Positions 25,441 to 33,621 of a DNA stretch of 64,000 nt are shown here, piece after piece. Within the stretch, counting starts at the first letter, position 1, and every line of letters begins with the position of its first letter. The DNA is from Lactococcus taiwanensis (GTDB taxonomy: Bacteria; Bacillota; Bacilli; Lactobacillales; Streptococcaceae). The notes beneath the pieces were generated by a model. It was given only the letters and a program-made list of their open reading frames with translations. It had not been told where the DNA came from and searched no databases. The stretch lies in assembly GCF_014905395.1 (NCBI RefSeq), contig NZ_BNDT01000003.1:124001-188000 (forward strand), written 5' to 3'. Both the position numbers and the translations under genes were made by a program.

Positions 25441-25926
25441 ATGGCAGATGTTGCATTAATTATGGGATCAAGTTCTGATTGGCAAACGATGAAAGCTGCC
25501 GCTCAGATCTTAGATGAGTTTGAGGTAAGTTATGATAAGCGTGTGGTGTCAGCTCATCGCACACCTGAGCTGATGGCAGATTTTGCCACCTCTGCGCGGG
25601 ATAAAGGTTATAAAATAATCATCGCTGGTGCGGGAGGAGCCGCCCACCTTCCCGGTATGGTTGCAGCTCAGACTACCTTGCCTGTAATTGGTGTTCCTGT
25701 AAAATCTCGTGCTTTATCTGGCCTCGACTCTCTCTACTCTATCGTCCAAATGCCTGGCGGAATCCCAGTAGCAACAATGGCAATAGGGGAAGCGGGTGCT
25801 AAAAATGCGGGCCTCTTTGCTGTGCAGACTTTGGCTCTGGCAAATGAGCATTTGCATGATTTAATCATTCACTATCGACAAGAAGCTGAAAAAATGGTGA
25901 AAGCCTCTGAAGTAGAACTTGTTTAG
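25441..25926 (+). CDS. purE: N5-carboxyaminoimidazole ribonucleotide mutase
   Basis: Converts N5-CAIR to CAIR (class I PurE, partner of PurK). 161 residues with the signature [18 protein letters not shown] (catalytic His), [19 protein letters not shown] and [23 protein letters not shown] precedes the ATG. Part of the purD-purE-purK unit. The end nearly touches purK, with the purK start a few codons after the stop. Confidence 0.97.
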   Translation: MADVALIMGSSSDWQTMKAAAQILDEFEVSYDKRVVSAHRTPELMADFATSARDKGYKIIIAGAGGAAHLPGMVAAQTTLPVIGVPVKSRALSGLDSLYSIVQMPGGIPVATMAIGEAGAKNAGLFAVQTLALANEHLHDLIIHYRQEAEKMVKASEVELV

Positions 25927-25954
25927 AAGAAATAAGGAAGGGATAGTGCGAGAG

Positions 25955-27061
25955 ATGAAAAATAAATTTAAAACCATCGGAATCATCGGAGGGGGGCAGT
26001 TGGGACAAATGATGGCTATTTCGGCCCAATATATGGGACACAAAGTGATTACATTGGATCCCAATCCTCAATGTTCCGCCTCTAAAGTTTCTGACGAAAT
26101 GATAGTGGCGCCTTATGAGGATGTAGAAAGTTTACTACGGCTCGCTTATGCGTGTGATGTAGTAACTTATGAATTTGAAAATGTCTCAGCACCAGCGTTA
26201 AAAGAAATTGGAAGTTGCGTAAAAATTCCTCAAGGAATACCTCTATTAGAAATCACTCAAAATCGTAAGTTGGAAAAAACATTTTTAACAGAGGAGGCTA
26301 AAGTTAAAGTGGCGCCGTGGCAGTTGATTCAAGATTTCTCAGACCTTCCACAGCAAGTCCTAAAAAAACAAGTTCTCAAGACGACAACAGGGGGTTATGA
26401 CGGCCATGGTCAGGTCGTTTTAAAGCAGGATGAAGATTTAACCGCAGCAAAAACTCTGACCGAGCTGTCAGAGTGTGTTTTGGAAGATTTTATCGAGTTT
26501 GAACGTGAAATTTCGGTCATTATCAGTGGAAATGGGAAGGAATTTGTTATTTTCCCACTTGCTGAAAATGAGCATCATGAAAATATCTTACATCGGACCA
26601 TCGCACCTGCCCGTGTTTCACAAGCTGTCTTACAAGCTGCGCAGGATAGGGCACTTTCAATTGCCCGAAAGTTAAAATTGGCGGGCACGCTCTGTGTAGA
26701 GTTATTTTTGACTAAAGAAGGAGAGCTTTATGTCAACGAATTGGCGCCGCGTCCTCATAATAGTGGACATTACACCATAGAAGCTTGCGATTTTAGTCAA
26801 TTTGATTTGCATATTAAAGGAATTTTAGGTGAACCACTGCCTCAACCTCAACTCCTTAGTCCAGCAGTGATGCTTAATGTTCTAGGTCAACACTGTGAGG
26901 GTGCAGAAAAACTTAAAATGACACATCCTGATTGGCATCAACATGATTACGGCAAACCAGAAGCAAAACATAATCGCAAAATGGGCCATTTGACTATCCT
27001 CACAGAAAATTTTGATACAACGCTTGAGCAGATTAAACAGACTGCAATATGGCATCAATAA
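25955..27061 (+). CDS. purK: N5-carboxyaminoimidazole ribonucleotide synthetase
   Basis: ATP- and bicarbonate-dependent carboxylation of AIR, supplying PurE. ATP-grasp protein of ~368 residues with IGIIGGGQLGQMMA, YEFENV, KTTTGGYDGHGQ, EDFIEFEREISVI, CVELFLTKEGELYVNELAPRPHNSGHYT and a C-terminal GHLTIL. The start is taken at ATG 25955; a TTG at 25919 and GTG at 25946 are alternatives, and GGAAGGG lies at 25935. An inverted CTCTGAC/GTCAGAG element falls at 26455-26472. It is the last gene of the unit; purB, which could be expected next, is absent. Confidence 0.95.
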   Translation: MKNKFKTIGIIGGGQLGQMMAISAQYMGHKVITLDPNPQCSASKVSDEMIVAPYEDVESLLRLAYACDVVTYEFENVSAPALKEIGSCVKIPQGIPLLEITQNRKLEKTFLTEEAKVKVAPWQLIQDFSDLPQQVLKKQVLKTTTGGYDGHGQVVLKQDEDLTAAKTLTELSECVLEDFIEFEREISVIISGNGKEFVIFPLAENEHHENILHRTIAPARVSQAVLQAAQDRALSIARKLKLAGTLCVELFLTKEGELYVNELAPRPHNSGHYTIEACDFSQFDLHIKGILGEPLPQPQLLSPAVMLNVLGQHCEGAEKLKMTHPDWHQHDYGKPEAKHNRKMGHLTILTENFDTTLEQIKQTAIWHQ

Positions 27062-27093
27062 AAAGCACTTGATAAGTTTCAAGTGCTTTTTTT
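27061..27093 (+). terminator. Terminator of purD-purE-purK
   Basis: AAAAGCACTTGA / TCAAGTGCTTTT with T run. The following 235 nt hold a TTGTCA/TGACAA inverted pair (27097-27125) and a GAGGTG/CACCTC hairpin (27198-27231), but no gene I can support. Confidence 0.88.
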
Positions 27094-27328
27094 GTTTGTC
27101 AACTTTTGTAGTAAAATGACAACGTTTCCACCGAGAAATGAGACGATTTGTCAAGATAGAAAAACTAGAAAACGGTATCATTATCTTGTGAAGCTAAGAG
27201 GTGCTTAAAACCCGATGGGTACCACCTCAAAATGCTTTTCAAAATAATAGCGAAGGATATCAAAACCTTTTCTTCATTACTTATTAATCAGTTTTTTTCT
27301 TCATTAATTTAAAAGCAGGAAGTAACAC

Positions 27329-28438
27329 TTAACTATTTTTGTCTTGAGTGACATTAGTCTCTCCTAAGTCTCTGACTGACCCTCTCCGAATTAATTTAGG
27401 AGGGTAAATGATGTCTTTTTCAAAAGTACCTTTTTTAATGGTATTAACAATCCAATTTGCAGCATCTACACCCATTTCCTCTTTAGGATGAACAGTAGTC
27501 GTTAGACTAACTTCTCCCATTTCACTGAGTACTGAGTCGTCATTTCCTACGATTGAATAGTCATCAGGTATCTTATAGCCTAGGTTTGACAAGTTCCCTA
27601 TTAAGGTTTTAGCTATTTTGTCGTTATAGCACAAAATACCTGTAATTTCAGTAAATTTTTGAAGATGTGTTACAACTTGATCATAAATGTCAATTTCAGT
27701 TTCGGTGGTATAAGTCAAAATAGAATTTGATGAGATGGTGATGTTATGATCTTCGCAAGCTTTGATGAAACCCTTCATGCGGTATTTACCTTGTAAATCA
27801 TCGATTTTAGTAATTAAAAGAAGATTCTTGTGATGATGCTCGATAAGTTCTTTTGTACCAAGATACCCAGTCTCCACATCATCCACATGGATTGTAGGCG
27901 TATTGAGTTCTTCATAGGTAGCATTGATCATTACAATCGGAATATGATGCTCGCGAAGCGTTACATAAGTCGTTAAGTTAGGATTATATTGGTTGCTTTT
28001 GGTTGGTTCCACGATGAGCCCATCTACCCCGAAATCAATCATCCGTTCGAGACATTCTTTTTCTTGTGTATAGTCGTTGTTTGTGCTTGAAAGGAGTAAG
28101 GAATAGCCATCAGCTTTCAATTCCTTTTCTATGCCACGGATGATTGTTGGGAAAATGTAGTCGGAGATATATGTAGTGATAACACCGATAGTCTTCTTGG
28201 GTTTGTTCTCGTTTGTGGTCAATGGAAACTCGTTGACGTAAGTCCCGGATCCTTTTTCTTTTCGAAGGTAACCTTCTGTGACCAGCACTGAAATAGCCTG
28301 CCTTACAGTGTAGCGACTTGCGTGATATGTTTCTTGAAGTTGTAACTCAGTAGGAATTACTCCTCCAACAATATACTGATTTGAAATTATTTTATCGCGT
28401 AAATCATCAGCAATAATTTGATACTTAGGCTTCGTAAG
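27329..28438 (-). CDS. araR: AraR-like GntR/LacI hybrid repressor; normal start codon missing
   Basis: A GntR-type winged helix (KPKYQIIADDLRDKI...IPTELQLQETYHASRYTVRQAISVLVTEGYLRKEKGSGTYV) is joined to a LacI-type sugar-binding domain (TIGVITTYISDYIFPTIIRGIEKEL, DGLIVEP, IVGNDDSVLSEMGEVSLTT). This layout is that of AraR, which represses arabinose genes until arabinose binds. In-frame codons run unbroken from the expected N terminus, but the position 5 nt after the perfect GAGGAGGGAAG site is CTT, and no ATG, GTG or TTG exists in frame until a GTG at 28288, beyond most of the helix-turn-helix. An ATG at 28452 is out of frame by one inserted base. Either the start was lost, or the sequence has an error here. 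A product from 28288 could bind sugar but probably not DNA. Confidence 0.7.
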   Translation of the reverse strand, partial: LTKPKYQIIADDLRDKIISNQYIVGGVIPTELQLQETYHASRYTVRQAISVLVTEGYLRKEKGSGTYVNEFPLTTNENKPKKTIGVITTYISDYIFPTIIRGIEKELKADGYSLLLSSTNNDYTQEKECLERMIDFGVDGLIVEPTKSNQYNPNLTTYVTLREHHIPIVMINATYEELNTPTIHVDDVETGYLGTKELIEHHHKNLLLITKIDDLQGKYRMKGFIKACEDHNITISSNSILTYTTETEIDIYDQVVTHLQKFTEITGILCYNDKIAKTLIGNLSNLGYKIPDDYSIVGNDDSVLSEMGEVSLTTTVHPKEEMGVDAANWIVNTIKKGTFEKDIIYPPKLIRRGSVRDLGETNVTQDKNS

Positions 28439-28535
28439 TCTTCCCTCCTCATGGTTTTATCTATATTATTTTATTATACAATATTTTGGCTATAAAACCT
28501 TGCATTATCAATGTTTATAAGATTTCTCAGTAAAG

Positions 28536-28564
28536 AAAAAAGGAGCAGAATAATCCTCCTTTTA
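28536..28564 (-). terminator. Terminator of the Spx-like gene
   Basis: Read on the minus strand: AAAAGGAG / CTCCTTTT stem with a T-rich tail, at the gene's stop codon. Confidence 0.75.
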
Positions 28565-28978
28565 ATTATATTGTAGTATTTCCTGGGAGAGTTGCTGATC
28601 AATTTGCGCCTTGTGGATTCTTCTTATGTGTCGTGGGATAAACTTTCTAATATCATCTTCGTTATAACCGATAAGTAAGCGATCCTCGTCAACAAGTAAT
28701 GGACGTTTTAAAAGTAAACGATTTTGGTTCAGTACATCAAATAGTTCATTGAGTGTCATCTGTTCAAGATCAACCGATAACGATTTATAAGCTTTCCCCC
28801 CTTTTGAGATAATTTCATGTGTGCCGTTTTGAGTAAGCGAGAGTATATGAAGCAGCTCCTCTTTAGTTAGACGTGTTGTTTTAAGATTAATCTCTTCAAA
28901 AGGGAGATTATTTTTAAGGAGCCAAGCTTTAGCTTTTCTACAAGAACCTGAAGAAGTTGTAAAATAGAATTTAATCAT
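28562..28978 (-). CDS. Spx/ArsC-family regulator
   Basis: This 138-residue thioredoxin-like protein of the Spx family binds the RNA polymerase alpha C-terminal domain and redirects transcription under thiol or cell-wall stress. Diagnostic features are the N-terminal SSGSCRKAKAWLL and the C-terminal RPLLVDEDRLLIGYNEDDIRKFIPR. The usual CxxC redox switch is reduced to SxxC (Ser-Gly-Ser-Cys), so the disulfide switch is absent and activity may be set by level only. Lactococci carry several Spx paralogues; which this is cannot be told. GAGGT lies just before the ATG. Single gene with its own terminator. Confidence 0.82.
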   Translation of the reverse strand: MIKFYFTTSSGSCRKAKAWLLKNNLPFEEINLKTTRLTKEELLHILSLTQNGTHEIISKGGKAYKSLSVDLEQMTLNELFDVLNQNRLLLKRPLLVDEDRLLIGYNEDDIRKFIPRHIRRIHKAQIDQQLSQEILQYN

Positions 28979-29149
28979 AAAAACCTCACTAATCTAATTT
29001 TTTTATTACTTTATTATAATTTCATTCTAACATATATAGTGCTTTACTTAAAGGATTAAAACTTACAAACTGTTTAGTTTCCTAAACAGAAAGTTTAGAA
29101 TAAAAAGTAAAAAAATACTTTGGGCCTATGATGATTGTAGATTAAAAGT

Positions 29150-29347
29150 TTATTGATCTTTCTTCTTTTGATGACGCTTATATGTACTAATAGATAGACT
29201 TATCGTATTTATTAATAAGCAAAGTCCACCACCAAAGATTCCAGCTAGCCCAATAAAAATAATACAATAATTGTGAGACCATTCGGTAAAGGCAATTATA
29301 AAGCTGCCTATAAGAACTATGGTAGCCCAAGTGATTAAACTTTTCAT
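29150..29347 (-). CDS. Small membrane protein, two transmembrane helices
   Basis: 65 residues: helix 1 ITWATIVLIGSFIIAF, helix 2 YCIIFIGLAGIFGGGLCLLI, and a basic C terminus (YKRHQKKKDQ). AGGAGAGAT precedes the ATG. No family recognised. It faces away from the rgg gene across a 311-nt gap. The 170 nt between it and the Spx-like gene hold no gene. Confidence 0.5.
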   Translation of the reverse strand: MKSLITWATIVLIGSFIIAFTEWSHNYCIIFIGLAGIFGGGLCLLINTISLSISTYKRHQKKKDQ

Positions 29348-29658
29348 ATATCTCTCCTCTTTTTATGAAATAGTATATCATTTTTAAGAAACGCTTTCGT
29401 TTAGGATGATGAACGATAGCTAAAATATAGAAAAAAGTAATATATAAATTAGGAGCCAGACCGTCATAAATTTTCTAATTATAAAGCAAATTCTTTATGA
29501 TTAAATGACGTTATTGTATAATTAAGAAATCAATAGACTACTTAATGTAATAAAATGTAGTGAATAAGATTAAAAAATTTATTGGAGTGTATTTCTAATA
29601 ACATGTACTATTAGGGATAGGGAATTTTTTCAGCTTAATTTGGGGGAGAATTGATTAA
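29348..29658. other. AT-rich gap upstream of the rgg gene with one tiny hydrophobic reading frame
   Basis: No conventional gene. On the minus strand, 29420-29467 encodes a 15-residue hydrophobic peptide, MTVWLLIYILLFSIF, but without a clear ribosome binding site. TACTAT at 29608 could be a -10 for rgg. GGGGGAG precedes the rgg start. Confidence 0.3.
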
Positions 29659-30510
29659 ATGCTTTATGCAAAGTATGGTTCGGTGTTCAGAGAATTAAGA
29701 ACACAGAAAAAGTTTAGTTTATCAATGTTAGAGCTTTTAAGTGGGGTATCTAAAGCAACGATTTCTCAGTTTGAGAATGGGAAGTCACTGGTTTCCTTTG
29801 ATAAACTTGAATCACTATTAGAGTGTATGAATTTAACAATATTGGATTATTCCTTACTTATCAACAATGGAATTCCTGAATACTTTATTATTCAATTTCA
29901 GGAAATAACGGCCGCCTTTTTCAGGCAAGATAAAGCTAGATTAGAAGAAATATATTATAAAAATTTGGAGTTCGAGGAGGAAACAACCTATCTCATAGCG
30001 CTCAGTGCGAAAGCTACTTTTACCTCTTTAACTTGTGAAGAGATAAAGGAGGTGGAGGAGCTCCTTTCTACTAGCCCTTTATGGGGGCTGTATGAGTTCT
30101 ATGTTTTAATCCATACTATAGATCAGATATCGGTTGATTTAGTTTGGAAACTTATACAAAATTTTTTTAAAGAAAGTTATATGGACGGCTATCTCAAGCA
30201 CCTTCGTGAGTATAGAGCATTATTAATTAATGTGCTGATAAAAGCCATCCCCATTTTCATTGAACGAGGCGATATGAAAAAATCAAAATACACTCTGGAT
30301 AAAATTTCTTCGTTATTTCAAGAAAGTGATTTAACTTCTAAAGTTTTTTGGCATCTTCTTAATGGCTGTTATACTTACAGATTTGAAAATAAAGAATGTG
30401 GGCAACGAGCTATAGATGAATGCTTGTCGTGGATGAAGGAGATAGGGGCCACTAAACTGAGTAAAGTTGCTTCGGCAAGAATAGAAGCTTTGAAGGAAAA
30501 AATAAATTGA
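29659..30510 (+). CDS. Rgg/GadR/MutR-family transcriptional regulator
   Basis: 283 residues. The N-terminal Xre-type helix-turn-helix (FRELRTQKKFSLSMLELLSGVSKATISQFENGKS, residues ~10-45) is followed by a repeat-rich all-helical domain (residues 80-283), the peptide-binding part of the Rgg family. Rgg proteins are usually quorum-sensing regulators reading short hydrophobic peptides or stand-alone regulators of a neighbouring gene. The closest co-oriented target is the exopolysaccharide-type operon 380 nt downstream. It has its own terminator. Confidence 0.85.
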   Translation: MLYAKYGSVFRELRTQKKFSLSMLELLSGVSKATISQFENGKSLVSFDKLESLLECMNLTILDYSLLINNGIPEYFIIQFQEITAAFFRQDKARLEEIYYKNLEFEEETTYLIALSAKATFTSLTCEEIKEVEELLSTSPLWGLYEFYVLIHTIDQISVDLVWKLIQNFFKESYMDGYLKHLREYRALLINVLIKAIPIFIERGDMKKSKYTLDKISSLFQESDLTSKVFWHLLNGCYTYRFENKECGQRAIDECLSWMKEIGATKLSKVASARIEALKEKIN

Positions 30511-30543
30511 TTGGCACCATATGATGACATTTAATTAGAATAT

Positions 30544-30587
30544 AAAAAAACCAGTAACCACAGCACATAATGGTTATTGGTTTTTTT
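30544..30587 (+). terminator. rgg terminator
   Basis: AACCAGTAACCA / TGGTTATTGGTT stem (one wobble pair) with A and T runs. Confidence 0.88.
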
Positions 30588-30887
30588 GTTTAGAAATGTA
30601 AGAGCTTCTTAAAATTATACTCTCGCATAACTTGAACATTAAATATAGTAACATATTTTTTTGAAAAATGGGCGGTCATTTTTTATAGGTCACTTTATTA
30701 AAAGTGTATTTTGGGGTTGTTTTAACTAATACAAAAGGGTTAGAAAAATCCTTAGTAAGAGGTTTAGGATTCTAAATTGACAAAAAAAAATCTTAGTGTA
30801 TACTAAAGATTACAGAAAATTTTATTCTCAAACTCATCGGTCATAACTTAAAAGAAAAAAGATAAAGAAAAAATTTGGTACATCCGG
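30588..30887 (+). promoter_or_regulatory. Upstream region and promoter of the GT2/EAL operon
   Basis: The gap holds a good promoter: TTGACA (30777-30782), 16 nt, TATACT (30799-30804). The ~190 nt before it are AT-rich with no gene, and leave room for a regulator such as the adjacent Rgg protein. The leader of ~75 nt lacks an obvious strong ribosome binding site. Confidence 0.6.
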
Positions 30888-31421
30888 ATGGAAAAGAACA
30901 AAAGAACAAATGAAGCTGCTGAAAAAAAAGAGTACGGTTACTCCGACTTATTTTTTGAAAAGGGAAATTATCTATTAAAAATAGTACAAACACTCTTGTC
31001 GATCCTCGGATGGATTTGTTTAATCGTGCCTACTTTTATAACGATTTCATCTTTTCTGTACTATCTTACGTCCGGGAAATATGGTTGGAGATTTTGGAAT
31101 TATGCAGAGGGTATATTAGAAATCAAATTCTTGCTTATTATTATCACTTTTTGTGTTGTTATCACTTTTACTTATGCCGTGAGTATGACAATTATTCAGA
31201 ATAACCGCAGAGAATCTGTAATTGAAAAATGGCCTACCTTTGACTCTGTTTCTAGTATTCAGCGAAGAAGAAAAGTGGATGAGTTTATGACTGAACGATT
31301 CGGCACAGAAGATTTTAGGCATAATGTGAAATATTTTGAAGTAGCTCCTGAAAAAAATCTGGAAACAGATGAACTCTCAAACCTATTGAACAAAGAAAAA
31401 GGATTTAAAGATGTTATTTGA
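30888..31421 (+). CDS. Two-helix membrane protein, probable partner of the GT2 synthase
   Basis: 177 residues: a charged N terminus, helices ~32-58 (IVQTLLSILGWICLIVPTFITISSFLYYL) and ~80-104 (FLLIIITFCVVITFTYAVSMTII), then a soluble basic/acidic tail with SSIQRRRKVDEFM. I do not recognise a named family, but size, topology and position directly before a PgaC/BcsA-like synthase resemble PgaD-type accessory subunits. Its 3' end overlaps the synthase start by 11 nt, so the two are translationally coupled. First gene of a three-gene operon. Confidence 0.6.
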   Translation: MEKNKRTNEAAEKKEYGYSDLFFEKGNYLLKIVQTLLSILGWICLIVPTFITISSFLYYLTSGKYGWRFWNYAEGILEIKFLLIIITFCVVITFTYAVSMTIIQNNRRESVIEKWPTFDSVSSIQRRRKVDEFMTERFGTEDFRHNVKYFEVAPEKNLETDELSNLLNKEKGFKDVI

Positions 31422-32745
31422 TGTATTTATACAAACTTTTGCAGGTAAGAACGCATTTCAAACGTTTCTTTCAATATGCTTATTGATCTTATGTTTGTAT
31501 CCTGTAATAGGTGCTTTGTTTTGGTTTTTTGGTTCATTAAGTTATCAATTTTTGAAAAAAGGGAAAAAAGAAGTAAACTTTGTGGAGTTGCCCATCGACA
31601 AGCAACCAATGATTACAATCATGATTCCGGCGCATAACGAAGAAATTATGATTGAAGAGACGATTGATTACCTAGCGACAGAGTTAAATTATAGCAATTA
31701 TGAACTCCTCGTAATCAACGATGGGAGCACTGATAACACCCTCACAATACTTCAAGACTTGCAAAATAAATATAAGAAGCTCAGGGTTATAAATGTTTTA
31801 AAGAACCAAGGAAAAGCTCATGGTTTTAATATTGGAACACATTTTGCTAAGGGGGAGTATATTCTGAGTAACGACGCAGATACTATCCCTGAAAGAGATG
31901 CTTTAATGAAATATATGAATTATTTTATTAATGAGGTAGATGTTAATACAGCAGCTGTCACGGCAAATATGGACGTCCAAAATAGAACCTCTCTCTTAGG
32001 AAAATCTCAAACAGTAGAATTCTCAAGTATCGTTGGAGTGATTAAGAGAAGCCAAACCGCAGTTAATGATTCTATGTATTCATATAGCGGCGCCAACACA
32101 ATGTATAAAAAGCAATTTTTGATTGATGTGGGAGGATTCAGACAAGACAGAAGTACTGAAGATATTAGCATCGCTTGGGATCACTTAATGTTTGGCGTAA
32201 CGCCACGTTTTGCTCCTAATATCCTTTTTCATATGAACGTTCCTGAGACCTTAAGTCAGCTTTATAAGCAAAGAAAGCGCTGGGCTCAAGGGGGAACTGA
32301 AGTTTGGCTTACCAATTTTTCGAAATTTATACTTCATCCTCTTAAATATAAATATGTCTATTCAATGTTTTTGGATACAACCTTTTCCATTATTTGGTCG
32401 TTTTTCTTTTTTATCACTAGTTTCATTTTTTTAGCTATGATGACGTTTTTTGTGCTGACAGGTGATGTTGAACGATTGTGGCATGGTGTCGCGATGGCTT
32501 TCATATTTGTTACTTTCGAGTTAATATCGGGGATTTTTCAGTTACTGGCTGCTTTAATACTTGATAGTGAAGGAGAAAAATTGAGATATTTAATATTCGC
32601 TCCTCTTTATATGTTGCTGTTCTGGATGGTAAACCCACTCACAATAGTTACTACCTTTATTCCAGCTCTAAAAGCATATTTAGGAAAAGATAACCATTCC
32701 GGAGCATGGGTAAGCCCTACACGAAAAAGCTTAAAAAAAGGATAA
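31411..32745 (+). CDS. Processive family 2 glycosyltransferase (PgaC/BcsA-like polysaccharide synthase)
   Basis: 444 residues. An N-terminal membrane segment (FLSICLLILCLYPVIGALFWFFG) is followed by a GT2 domain with TIMIPAHNEE, VINDGSTDNT, SNDADTIP (DxD metal site), STEDISIAWDHL (TED catalytic base) and QRKRWAQGG, which corresponds to the QxxRW product-channel motif. Three or four C-terminal helices follow. Such enzymes polymerise and export beta-linked polysaccharides (poly-GlcNAc, cellulose and similar); the product cannot be told. No PilZ domain is visible; the downstream degenerate EAL protein is a candidate for the regulatory input. Coupled to the gene on each side. Confidence 0.85.
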   Translation: MLFDVFIQTFAGKNAFQTFLSICLLILCLYPVIGALFWFFGSLSYQFLKKGKKEVNFVELPIDKQPMITIMIPAHNEEIMIEETIDYLATELNYSNYELLVINDGSTDNTLTILQDLQNKYKKLRVINVLKNQGKAHGFNIGTHFAKGEYILSNDADTIPERDALMKYMNYFINEVDVNTAAVTANMDVQNRTSLLGKSQTVEFSSIVGVIKRSQTAVNDSMYSYSGANTMYKKQFLIDVGGFRQDRSTEDISIAWDHLMFGVTPRFAPNILFHMNVPETLSQLYKQRKRWAQGGTEVWLTNFSKFILHPLKYKYVYSMFLDTTFSIIWSFFFFITSFIFLAMMTFFVLTGDVERLWHGVAMAFIFVTFELISGIFQLLAALILDSEGEKLRYLIFAPLYMLLFWMVNPLTIVTTFIPALKAYLGKDNHSGAWVSPTRKSLKKG

Positions 32746-32748
32746 TTT

Positions 32749-33543
32749 ATGCTAATCGAAATAATGTCATTTATTACTATAATCTTCATCGCTTTATGTT
32801 TAATAAGCATAGCGGTGAGCTATTTTTGGGCCAAAAGACAAAACGCAATCTACCCGAAGACAATGGAAAATGTACAAGATTATACCTTCTTTTTTCAATC
32901 TATAGTTGACAGTGATGGTAAGTCATCAGGTGTGGAGGCCTTGCTCAGAAAGTTTGATACGAAAACGGGGAAGTGGATATTTCCTGATGATATTGATAAG
33001 TTCACGCTGCGTGAAGTCATCTTTCTTCTTCATAAAAGTTTTATTAAAACGAAACATCCTTCAAGTTTTTTAGCTATTAACATCAGTTTAAAACAATTTG
33101 CTGACCCCCGTTATGAGTATTTTATTAGATGGGTTAAAGGCGAGTGCTATCCGATGGAGCTAAGAATAGAATTTAATATGCAAGGGTATAGTGAGGTAAA
33201 CTGGTTAAAAAAAATAAGAATCAAGAAAAATTTGAAGCTTAGCAGGGAGCTAAATGTAGCTGTTATATTGGAAAAAATTCAACCATCTAAAGCGTATTAT
33301 AAAAAAGTGAAGTGGTTATTAAATGATATACATGGCGTAAAAGTTCCACTTTCTAATTTTCACAAAAAGACTGATAATGAGTGGCTTGAGATGAATATGG
33401 GGGATTGGAGTCGCCTAATTAGAAAAAAGAATAAAAAAATAGATATTACAGAGGTTGAAAGCCAGGACGATTTATTACTAGCAGACAAGCTAGAAATCGA
33501 TAATAGACAAGGATACCTGATTGATAGACCTCATTCTGAATGA
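32749..33543 (+). CDS. Membrane-anchored degenerate EAL-domain protein
   Basis: 264 residues. One N-terminal helix (FITIIFIALCLISIAVSYFW) is followed by a cytoplasmic EAL-like domain: YTFFFQSIVDSDGKSSGVEALLRKFD (the EAL motif itself), FLAINISLKQF, and C-terminal DNRQGYLIDRP, matching the usual QGYxxGRP. Several metal and catalytic positions seem lost: the late lysine/aspartate region reads IHGVKVPLSNFH rather than IKIDRSF, and no DDFG-like motif is seen. So it is more likely a c-di-GMP sensor or structural regulator than a phosphodiesterase. Three nt after the synthase gene. No GGDEF cyclase is in the window. Confidence 0.75.
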   Translation: MLIEIMSFITIIFIALCLISIAVSYFWAKRQNAIYPKTMENVQDYTFFFQSIVDSDGKSSGVEALLRKFDTKTGKWIFPDDIDKFTLREVIFLLHKSFIKTKHPSSFLAINISLKQFADPRYEYFIRWVKGECYPMELRIEFNMQGYSEVNWLKKIRIKKNLKLSRELNVAVILEKIQPSKAYYKKVKWLLNDIHGVKVPLSNFHKKTDNEWLEMNMGDWSRLIRKKNKKIDITEVESQDDLLLADKLEIDNRQGYLIDRPHSE

Positions 33544-33544
33544 T

Positions 33545-33576
33545 AAAGAACCTGCTACTTCTATAGCAGGTTCTTT
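33545..33576 (+). terminator. Terminator of the GT2/EAL operon
   Basis: Perfect 13-bp stem AAAGAACCTGCTA / TAGCAGGTTCTTT. A second hairpin at 33599-33626 (AAAGCGTCTTT/AAAGATGCTTT) overlaps the end of the opposing permease gene. Confidence 0.88.
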
Positions 33577-33621
33577 ACTTACTTTATGATCATTTTAAAG
33601 CGTCTTTTAAAGATGCTTTTT

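Noticed and set aside
1113-27061. A complete purine pathway in this window
   Set aside because: purC, purS, purQ and purB are not present, and purR is not seen; only seven of the de novo genes plus hprT and guaA are here.
27094-27328. Possible small gene or RNA between purK and the AraR-like gene
   Set aside because: Only short stop-rich frames and one modest hairpin; no promoter or conserved element I can support.
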